Below, piece by piece: positions 24,916 to 31,400 of a stretch of 44,958 nucleotides of DNA; positions within the stretch are counted from its first letter, which is position 1; each line of letters starts with the position of its first letter. The notes below the pieces were generated by a model. It was not told where the DNA came from, made no database searches, and was given only the letters and a program-made list of their open reading frames with translations. The position numbers and the translations under genes are program-made. Origin of the DNA: JAGWRA01 sp035534615. Its GTDB lineage: Bacteria > Acidobacteriota > Vicinamibacteria > Vicinamibacterales > CAVVIG01. The stretch covers positions 1 through 44,958 of the forward strand of contig DATLRO010000053.1 of NCBI GenBank assembly GCA_035534615.1, given 5' to 3'.

Positions 24916-26290
24916 CCGGCTCCGCCGGACGGTCGGCTTCCGCCTCGCGCTCTGGTACGCGGCGCTGTTCGTCGCCAGCGCCATCGTCCTGGTCGGCCTC
25001 ACCTACCTCCTGCTCTCCAGCTCGCTCGCCCGGCGCGATCACGAGATCATCCGGTCGACGCTCGTCCGCTACGCCGGCCAGTACGAGCAGGGCGGCCTCG
25101 AGGCGCTCAACAGCGCCATCCAGACGGACACCCTGGCCGGACGGCACGGGCCGCTCTTCGTGCGGGTGCTGGGGCCCGACGAGGAGGCGGTCTTCTCCAG
25201 CATGCCGGCCGACTGGCCCGACTTCGACGTCTCGCAGCTGCCGTCCACCCCGCCGGCGAACGGCTCGCAGTGGACCGACCTGGCGGGGCCGGGCGACGTC
25301 GTGCTCGAAGTCGACTCCGTGCAGCTGCCCGACGGCACGCTGTTCCAGGTCGGCAAGAGCACGGCCAGCCGCGACGAGATCCTCAGGCGCTTCCGCGCCG
25401 TCCTGAGCATCGCGCTGCTCGTCATGCTCGCGATCGGCCTGACGGGCGGCGCCGTGCTGACGCGGTCGGCGCTCGCGCCGATCCGCCGCCTCATCCAGGC
25501 CGTCCGCACGATCATCCAGACCGGCCGCCTGCGGGCGCGCGTACCGGCCGGCGGGACCGGCGACGCAATCGACGAGCTGGGGGCGCTGTTCAACGGCATG
25601 CTCGACCGGATCGAATCGCTCATCGCCGGCATGCGCGGCTCGCTGGACAACGTCGCGCACGACCTGCGCACGCCGATGATGCGGCTGCGCGGCACCGCCG
25701 AGATGGCGCTGCAGGCCGGCGGCCCGGACGCGTGCCGCGAGGCCCTGACGGCCTGCGTCGAGGAATCCGACCAGGTGCTCGCCATGCTCGATACGCTGAT
25801 GGACATCTCCGAGGCCGAGACCGGCGTGATGAAGCTGCAGCGCGACCCGGTGGATGTCGCGACGCTGCTGGGACAGGCGGCCGAGCTCTACGCGGACGTG
25901 GCCGAAGACCGGGGCATCACGCTGGCCATCGACGTGCCGGCCGGATTGACGGTGATGGTCGACCGGAACCGGATGCGCCAGGTGCTCGCCAACCTGCTCG
26001 ACAATGCGGTGAAATACACGCCGGCCGGCGGCCGGATCGCGCTCGAGGCCGCGCCGGTCGACGGACGGATCCGCCTCATCGTCCGGGACACCGGCGCCGG
26101 CATTGCCGCGCACGAAATCGATCGGATCTGGGACCGCCTCTACCGGGGGGACACCAGCCGCTCCGAGCGCGGTCTCGGCCTCGGGCTCAGCCTCGTCAAA
26201 GCCATCGTCCTGGCCCACGGCGGCTCGGTGGACGTCCACAGCGAGCCCGGCCACGGCTCCGAATTCATCGTCTCGCTCCCGCAGACGTAG
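24896..26290 (+). CDS. Membrane sensor histidine kinase (HAMP, HisKA, HATPase)
   Basis: This is the partner kinase of the OmpR-family regulator, 464 residues long. Transmembrane helices at about 17-38 and 175-196 enclose a periplasmic sensor region of ~135 residues. A HAMP segment follows (RSALAPIRRLIQAVRTI), then HisKA with His255 in NVAHDLRTPMMRLRG and the ATPase domain (N box VLANLLDNAVKYT, G1 RDTGAGIA, G2 GLGLGLSLVKAIV). The ATG at 24896 overlaps the regulator gene by 20 nt, typical of a coupled pair. The downstream neighbour is a DegP-like protease behind CpxR-like repeats, which suggests that the signal is envelope stress. That assignment is inference; other signals such as metals fit the same architecture. 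Confidence 0.9.
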   Translation: MSSSLSDRLRRTVGFRLALWYAALFVASAIVLVGLTYLLLSSSLARRDHEIIRSTLVRYAGQYEQGGLEALNSAIQTDTLAGRHGPLFVRVLGPDEEAVFSSMPADWPDFDVSQLPSTPPANGSQWTDLAGPGDVVLEVDSVQLPDGTLFQVGKSTASRDEILRRFRAVLSIALLVMLAIGLTGGAVLTRSALAPIRRLIQAVRTIIQTGRLRARVPAGGTGDAIDELGALFNGMLDRIESLIAGMRGSLDNVAHDLRTPMMRLRGTAEMALQAGGPDACREALTACVEESDQVLAMLDTLMDISEAETGVMKLQRDPVDVATLLGQAAELYADVAEDRGITLAIDVPAGLTVMVDRNRMRQVLANLLDNAVKYTPAGGRIALEAAPVDGRIRLIVRDTGAGIAAHEIDRIWDRLYRGDTSRSERGLGLGLSLVKAIVLAHGGSVDVHSEPGHGSEFIVSLPQT

Positions 26291-26315
26291 CGGACGCCCC
26301 CGGGGAGCCCCGAGC

Positions 26316-26353
26316 ATTACACCCTTGTAATCCTCCCGTAAGTTCCCCGTAAG
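26316..26353 (+). promoter_or_regulatory. Predicted response-regulator (CpxR-like) binding site upstream of htrA
   Basis: Three GTAA cores at 26327, 26338 and 26349 lie at an exact 11-bp period, within CTTGTAAT, CCCGTAAG and CCCGTAAG. The first also closes an inverted repeat, ATTACA-N4-TGTAAT (26316-26331). OmpR/PhoB-family regulators bind tandem half-sites one helical turn apart, and the E. coli CpxR box is GTAAA repeated with a short spacer. A possible -10 (CAATAG, 26372-26377) follows about 20 bp downstream. Confidence 0.65.
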
Positions 26354-26433
26354 GCAGGGATCCGTCTTATCCAATAGAGCGGTGGAAGCGGCAGATCCGC
26401 CTGCGCTGTTCATCTTCCAGGAGGAATATGACG

Positions 26434-27924
26434 ATGTCCCTGAACGAACTCAGCAAGTCGCATCCGATGCGGTTGTGGGCGGCGGCCGTGCTCGGCGTCG
26501 CCCTCGTGGGCGGCGGTCTGGCGACGCGCAGCCTCGCCGACGGCCGCACGAACACGCCAGCCGCCCCGGCGGCCGTCCGCCAGACCCCGATCGCGCCGCG
26601 GACCATGGCGGCGGTCTCGTCCTACGCGGACGTGGTCAGCCGCGTGGCGCCGTCGGTCGTGACCATCCGCGTCGATCAGCGGGTGAAGCCGGCCGTGTCG
26701 GAGCAGTTCTTCAACGATCCGTTCTTCCGCCAGTTCATGCCCGACGGGCAGCAGCCGCAGGCGCCCCGCGCCTACCACCAGGAAGCGCTCGGCTCCGGTG
26801 TCATCGTGCGGCCGGACGGCTACATCCTGACGAACGAGCACGTCATCGACGGAGCGCAGTCGATCAAGGTGACCCTGCACGACCGGCGCACCTACAGCGC
26901 CCGCGTCGTCGGCTCCGACAAGCCGAGCGATCTGGCCGTGCTGAAGATCGACGCGGCCGGCCTGCCGGCGCTGCCGCTGGCCAACTCCGAGCAGGTCCGC
27001 GTCGGCGACGTCGTCCTGGCGGTCGGGGATCCGCTCGGCGTCGGCCAGACCGTGACGATGGGCATCATCAGCGCCAAGGGGAGAGTGACGAGCCTGGGCG
27101 ACGGAAGCTTCGAGGACTTTCTCCAGACCGACGCGCCGATCAACCGCGGGAACTCGGGCGGCGCGCTCGTCAACACGGACGGCGAGCTGGTCGGCATCAA
27201 CTCCCAGATCCTGTCGCCGTCCGGCGGCAGCATCGGCATCGGCTTCGCCATTCCGTCCAACATGGCGCGCAACGTGATGACACAGCTCATCGCCACCGGT
27301 CACGTGCGGCGCGGGCTGCTCGGCGTGACGGTCCAGGGCGTGACGGCCGACCTGGCGTCGAGCCTCGGTCTGCCGGCGGTGGAGGGGGCGATCGTCGACA
27401 AGGTCGAGCCGGACGGCGCGGGAGCGCAGGCCGGGCTCGAGCAGGGCGACGTCATCACGGCCTTCGACGGCCGGCCGGTCGTCGACAGCAACGCGCTTCG
27501 GAACGACGTGGCCGGCACGCTGCCGGGCACGAACGTGACGATCGGGTACCTGCGCGACGGCCACGCGCGGACAACGCACGCCACGCTGCAGGCGCTCAAC
27601 AGCGACAGCGGCCGGACGTCCACCACGTCGGCCGGCCACGGGGGGACGAACGGCGGCCTGACGGTCGCTCCGCTCGATGCGCGTCGCGCCGCGCGGCTCG
27701 GGCTGCCGGCCGGCAGCCGCGGCGTCGTGGTCGAGCAGGTCGATCCGTCCGGATCGGCGGCCGACGCCGGCCTGCGGCCGGGTGATGTCATTCAGCAGGT
27801 GAACCGCCGGCCGGTGAACACGCCGGGGGAACTGGACCAGGCGCTGCGGCAGGCCGGCCATCGGCCGGCGCTGGTCCTCGTCGAGCGTCAGGGGACGCCC
27901 TTCTACGTGACGATCAGGGGGTAG
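26434..27924 (+). CDS. HtrA/DegP-family periplasmic serine protease with two PDZ domains
   Basis: This envelope quality-control protease/chaperone has 496 residues. An N-terminal signal/anchor (LWAAAVLGVALVGGGLATRS) is followed by the trypsin-like domain with the triad His136 (TNEHVIDG), Asp166 (SDLAVLK) and Ser241 (RGNSGGALV). PDZ1 lies at ~285-375 (GLLGVTVQGVTADLASSLGL) and PDZ2 at ~400-490 (RLGLPAGSRGVVVEQVD). AGGAGG (26419-26424) lies 9 nt before the ATG at 26434 but only 3 nt before the ATG at 26428, so the second is preferred. The gene is 143 nt downstream of the two-component system, with tandem GTAA repeats between. Length and two PDZ domains match DegP/DegQ/MucD. Confidence 0.93.
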   Translation: MSLNELSKSHPMRLWAAAVLGVALVGGGLATRSLADGRTNTPAAPAAVRQTPIAPRTMAAVSSYADVVSRVAPSVVTIRVDQRVKPAVSEQFFNDPFFRQFMPDGQQPQAPRAYHQEALGSGVIVRPDGYILTNEHVIDGAQSIKVTLHDRRTYSARVVGSDKPSDLAVLKIDAAGLPALPLANSEQVRVGDVVLAVGDPLGVGQTVTMGIISAKGRVTSLGDGSFEDFLQTDAPINRGNSGGALVNTDGELVGINSQILSPSGGSIGIGFAIPSNMARNVMTQLIATGHVRRGLLGVTVQGVTADLASSLGLPAVEGAIVDKVEPDGAGAQAGLEQGDVITAFDGRPVVDSNALRNDVAGTLPGTNVTIGYLRDGHARTTHATLQALNSDSGRTSTTSAGHGGTNGGLTVAPLDARRAARLGLPAGSRGVVVEQVDPSGSAADAGLRPGDVIQQVNRRPVNTPGELDQALRQAGHRPALVLVERQGTPFYVTIRG

Positions 27925-27959
27925 AGCGCCAGGCGGGGGTGGGCCATGGGCGACAGGCG

Positions 27960-27976
27960 GCAGGGTGGAACCCTGC
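27960..27976. terminator. Hairpin between convergent htrA and DLH genes
   Basis: GCAGGGT-GGA-ACCCTGC forms a perfect 7-bp stem, and further GC-rich inverted repeats follow up to about 28010. It lies between convergent genes and may stop both transcripts. No U-tract follows on either strand, so a factor-independent terminator is not certain. Confidence 0.35.
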
Positions 27977-28014
27977 GGCCAGCCGCCCGTGGCCTGCGGC
28001 CGACGGCCGGACCG

Positions 28015-28866
28015 CTACTTGAGATACTTCCTGAAGAACGCGATCGTCTTCGGCCAGGCGTCTTCGGCGGCCCGCAGGTTCGCGCCGTTCATGAGCTCCT
28101 GGGCCCGCAGGAATCCGTGGCCGGCGCCCGCCTCCATGTTGGCCTCGTACGGCTTGCCCAGCGTCTTCATCGCCGATTCCGTCGCCGGCACCGTCGCCCC
28201 CACCCGCTCGTCCTTGCCGCCGTAGAAGCCGATGACCGGCGCCTTGATGGCCTCGAGCTGCGCCGTCTCGGTCGGGGCCGTGCCGTAGTAGACGACGGCG
28301 GCGTCGAGGCCCGGCTGATGCGAGGCGTACCAGAAGCTCGACGTGCCGCCCCAGCAGAAGCCGATCTCGCCGATGTGGCCGTCCGCCGACGGCAGCGCGA
28401 GCGCCCAGGCCCGGACGGCATCCAGCCGGGCATCGACCTCCGCGCGCGGCAGGCTCGACACCAGCTTGACCGCCCCGTCGCGATCGACCGAGTCGCTGCC
28501 GCCGCCGTGCGGGCCCATGCCGGAGATGAGGTCCGGAGCCACCGCGATGTAACCCTCCGCCGCCAGCTGATCGGCCACCGACCGCACCCAGTCGCTCAGC
28601 CCGAAGATTTCGTGAATCACCAGCACGACCGGCGCCTTCGTGCTGCGCTGGGGATACGACACCCACGTCCGGATCAGGGTGCCGTCGGCCATCTTCACGT
28701 TGTCCCATTCGCCGTGGCGCGGCGAATGATCGAGGCGGGCGAGGGCCGTCACTTCCGACGGCGGCAGCTCGATACGGGTGGCGGTCGTCCGTGCCGCGGC
28801 CGGCGCGACAGGCAGCAGCCCCAGCAGCGCCGCGGCCACCACGGGCGTGAAGATCCGGACCTTCAT
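28015..28866 (-). CDS. Exported dienelactone-hydrolase-like alpha/beta hydrolase
   Basis: The 283-residue protein begins with a clear signal peptide (MKVRIFTPVVAAALLGLLPVAPAAA). The DLH domain shows VVLVIHEIFGLSDWVR, the Cys nucleophile elbow GFCWGG, an Asp region in FYGGKDERV and the catalytic His in AGAGHGFLR. Cys-His-Asp is the dienelactone hydrolase triad, but exported paralogues act on unknown esters. The minus strand has AAGGAGG (28879-28873) with 6 nt spacing to the ATG at 28866; an ATG at 28872 abuts the ribosome site and is unlikely. The epimerase gene ends 47 nt upstream, so the two may share a transcript. Confidence 0.85.
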   Translation of the reverse strand: MKVRIFTPVVAAALLGLLPVAPAAARTTATRIELPPSEVTALARLDHSPRHGEWDNVKMADGTLIRTWVSYPQRSTKAPVVLVIHEIFGLSDWVRSVADQLAAEGYIAVAPDLISGMGPHGGGSDSVDRDGAVKLVSSLPRAEVDARLDAVRAWALALPSADGHIGEIGFCWGGTSSFWYASHQPGLDAAVVYYGTAPTETAQLEAIKAPVIGFYGGKDERVGATVPATESAMKTLGKPYEANMEAGAGHGFLRAQELMNGANLRAAEDAWPKTIAFFRKYLK

Positions 28867-28913
28867 GCGCATCCTCCTTCTCTCACGTCGCGCGTCGTGC
28901 CTCGCACGTCTCT

Positions 28914-29840
28914 TCACCCCTGCTCCTGCCCGCCCCGCCACTCGTCGAGCAGGCGGGCGGCGTTGCCGGCGATCGAATGCAGCGTCGGCGCCCAGCCGAG
29001 CGCCCGGGCGCGCGGGCTGCGCACGACCTGATCGAGCGCCAGGGCGTCCGCGTACGGCCCCATCTTCGCGCGCGCCTCCTCCATCGGGACGTGGCGGACG
29101 TCGGGCCGTGTGTTCAGGTACGGGGAAATGGCTTCGACGATGTCGTTGACCCGTTCGTCCGCTTCGTCGTTGGCGTGATAGACGCCGGACGCGTCCCGGC
29201 TGCCGGCCAGCCGCGCGTAGAGGTCGGCCAGGTCGCGGTCGTACACGAGCGCCCAGTGGTTGCTGCCGTCCCCGACCACCCGGACGAGCCCGTTCACGGC
29301 CGAGCGGAAGAGATCGCCGATAATGCCGCGGCCGCCGCCGTAGACGATCCCCGGGCGGACCACGACCGTCCGGACGCCGTCGCCGGCCGCGTCGAGCACG
29401 ATCTGTTCGTGGACCGGCCGCCAGGCGACCAGCGCGATCGGATTCACGGGGGCCGCTTCGTCCACCGCTTCGGGCACGTTGCCGAGCACCCACACGCCGG
29501 AGGTGAAGACGAGAAACCGTCCGTTCGACACGCCGCCCCCCGACGTGCGCGGCCGCTTGACCGCCGCGATCAGCGTGTCCACGGCGGTCCGATCGATCGC
29601 CTGCCCCCGCGCGGACGACTCGAACGCGGTGTGGATGCAGCCGTCCTGCCCTTCCGCACTGTTCCGGTACGAGTCGGGCTCCGCGAGGTTGCCGATGATC
29701 GGATGCGCGCCGCGCGCCGTCACGCGCGCCGCCTTCTCGTTGTCACGGACGAGTGCCGTCACTTCGTGCCCGGCGCGCACGAGGGCGTCGAGGACGGACG
29801 ATCCGATGTATCCCGTGGCTCCGGTCAGAAAAATCCGCAT
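28914..29840 (-). CDS. NAD-dependent epimerase/dehydratase family protein
   Basis: This extended/atypical SDR has 308 residues, with the nucleotide-binding GATGYIG at the very start (MRIFLTGATGYIGSSVLDAL) and later VFTSGVWVLG, VVVRPGIVYGG and WALVYDRDLADLY. The usual YxxxK is not obvious (AWRPVHEQIV occupies that region), so catalysis may be altered, as in NmrA-like or other atypical SDRs. I start at 29840 because the Rossmann fold then begins normally; an ATG at 29861 adds seven residues but lies inside a strong hairpin (29851-29888). The substrate is unknown. Neighbours give no pathway. Confidence 0.75.
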   Translation of the reverse strand: MRIFLTGATGYIGSSVLDALVRAGHEVTALVRDNEKAARVTARGAHPIIGNLAEPDSYRNSAEGQDGCIHTAFESSARGQAIDRTAVDTLIAAVKRPRTSGGGVSNGRFLVFTSGVWVLGNVPEAVDEAAPVNPIALVAWRPVHEQIVLDAAGDGVRTVVVRPGIVYGGGRGIIGDLFRSAVNGLVRVVGDGSNHWALVYDRDLADLYARLAGSRDASGVYHANDEADERVNDIVEAISPYLNTRPDVRHVPMEEARAKMGPYADALALDQVVRSPRARALGWAPTLHSIAGNAARLLDEWRGGQEQG

Positions 29841-29850
29841 GGTGTGGCGT

Positions 29851-29888
29851 GGGCCGGGCACCGGCGGACCTCCGCCGGCGCCCGGGCC
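29851..29888. repeat. Strong GC-rich hairpin between the DAC-like and epimerase genes
   Basis: Arms around the centre at 29869-29870 pair as GGCGGA/TCCGCC, extended outward through CCGGGC/GCCCGG with only two mismatches. It ends 11 nt before the epimerase start, so on the minus strand it could act as a terminator, an attenuator or an mRNA-processing stop. No U-tract follows. Confidence 0.5.
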
Positions 29889-29948
29889 TTATCAGCTTAC
29901 TTCAGCTTCGCGCCGGATGGATCGCCGGGCGCCGGCCCCGGTGCCGCG

Positions 29949-31313
29949 TCAGAGATCCCAGACCCGTTCTCCATCGAAGAAGGTGATGATCCCGTCCTCG
30001 CTGACCTTCAGCACCGGTCCGAACCGGCTGGCGGCGATGGCGGCCGTCGTCCGGGCGCCTTCGACGAGCCAGGACACTTCGACCGACGGCGGATGCCGCA
30101 GGATCGCGCCGGCCGCCAGCAGCCGGCCGGCCGGATCGACCACAATCGCGCCGTCGAGCGAGGCCAGCGCCCCGAGCACGCTCGGATCGAGATCGGTCAC
30201 GGATCGGCCGGCCAGCAGATACAGCAGGTCGCGGCGCGACGGGCTGACCACGTCGGCGCGCACCTGCAGCGTGTCCAGTCGATCTCCCGGCGCGACCAGC
30301 TCGCCCACGCTGCGCTCCGCATCGCGCAGGACCACGAACAGCGCCCCCTCCCGGAGGTCCGCGAGATCGAGCGCCGTCTGGAACAGCCGGTCGGCGAGCG
30401 CCGGATGGCCCACCGCGGCCGACCATTGCTCGTACTTGGCCTGCACGTCGAGCAGGTGCCAGTTCGCGTTGTGAAACGTGAACAGCGGCGCCCCTTCGGC
30501 GAACACCTTCATCTCCTGCGACGGACTGAGCACCACGCAGACGTCCTGGCCGTTGAGCGTCGCCAGCGCGTGCGCGGCGTACGTCGTGCCGCACGGCACC
30601 GCCAGCGTCGCGTCCGGGTTGGCTTCCCGGGCCCAGCGCGCCGCGTCGATGATGTCCACCAGCGCGCCGCTGCGGCTGACCAGGAACAGCGTGTGCACCC
30701 CGTCGGCCAGCCGGTAGAAACTCCGGATCGCCGTCAGGGCGGCGGCGAACGAGTGCGGCACGTGCGGCCGCTCGGGCAGCCCGGCCGCGGGCTGCCGGGG
30801 GGTGTACGGCCGGCCGAGCAGCAGCACCCCGGTCGAGATCGGCCGGTTCTCGTACGTCGACAGCGCCGCGACCCGCAGCACTTCGAGCGCGCCCGCGACG
30901 ATGTCGGCCAGCCGGTCGCCCCCTTCGATGTGCCGCCCGCCGTCCAGGAACGCGCCGATGTAGCGGTCCTCCAGCGCCCCGCGGAACAGCTCCCGCTCCT
31001 CCGCCATCATGTGCGGGCTGAAGATCGCCCGGTACCGGGCCTCGAGCACCGCGCCGATGGCGCGCGCCAGCCGGATCTCGTGGGCCGAGAACGGGCACCG
31101 GGAGGGCGCATGCAAAATGCACAGCGTCCCGAACCAGCGGATCGTCAGTACGCCATCGCCCTCGGACGAGGTCACCGTGAGGCGGTGGTCGTCCGGGCCG
31201 GCCAGCACCGGCTCGAGCGTGAAGGCCGCGCGATCGAAGAACCGCCGCAGGGCGGCCTGCAGAAAGGTCTCGTGCAGCGAGCCGACGCCGGGGCGGGGGG
31301 CCGGTGGAGGCAT
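29949..31313 (-). CDS. Protein with degenerate diadenylate-cyclase (DAC)-like C-terminal domain
   Basis: I do not recognise the full 454-residue protein. Its last ~70 residues resemble the DisA_N/DAC fold: DGAIVVDPAGRLLAAGAIL (DGA at 387-389) and, after ~30 residues, GARTTAAIAASR followed by VLKVSEDGIITFFDGERV. In active diadenylate cyclases the second motif is RHR in G-T-R-H-R-A-A; here it is GARTTAA (419-425), so ATP condensation is not expected. This suggests a nucleotide- or c-di-AMP-sensing relative of DAC. The first ~380 residues hold mixed alpha/beta sequence with no clear signal or helices. The ATG at 31313 is divergent from the acyl-CoA synthetase fusion. The family call is tentative and rests on motif order. 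Confidence 0.5.
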   Translation of the reverse strand: MPPPAPRPGVGSLHETFLQAALRRFFDRAAFTLEPVLAGPDDHRLTVTSSEGDGVLTIRWFGTLCILHAPSRCPFSAHEIRLARAIGAVLEARYRAIFSPHMMAEERELFRGALEDRYIGAFLDGGRHIEGGDRLADIVAGALEVLRVAALSTYENRPISTGVLLLGRPYTPRQPAAGLPERPHVPHSFAAALTAIRSFYRLADGVHTLFLVSRSGALVDIIDAARWAREANPDATLAVPCGTTYAAHALATLNGQDVCVVLSPSQEMKVFAEGAPLFTFHNANWHLLDVQAKYEQWSAAVGHPALADRLFQTALDLADLREGALFVVLRDAERSVGELVAPGDRLDTLQVRADVVSPSRRDLLYLLAGRSVTDLDPSVLGALASLDGAIVVDPAGRLLAAGAILRHPPSVEVSWLVEGARTTAAIAASRFGPVLKVSEDGIITFFDGERVWDL

Positions 31314-31364
31314 GACAGATCAGGATCGGCGCGTTCCCGGTGTGGCGCGGCGCCACGCGTCAGG

Positions 31365-31394
31365 CTGACGGCGGATTGCTCGATACATCATAAT
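31365..31394 (+). promoter_or_regulatory. Promoter CTGACG-N18-CATAAT, leaderless start
   Basis: The -35-like CTGACG (31365-31370) and -10 CATAAT (31389-31394) are 18 bp apart. The -10 ends exactly 6 nt before the ATG at 31401, and no Shine-Dalgarno sequence is present. Confidence 0.55.
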
Positions 31395-31400
31395 TCACCC

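Noticed and set aside
28977..31400. The plus-strand frame of the three-domain fusion stays open far upstream of 31401
   Set aside because: The extension is antisense to two real minus-strand genes and has shadow composition. The family N-terminus and the -10 element support the ATG at 31401.
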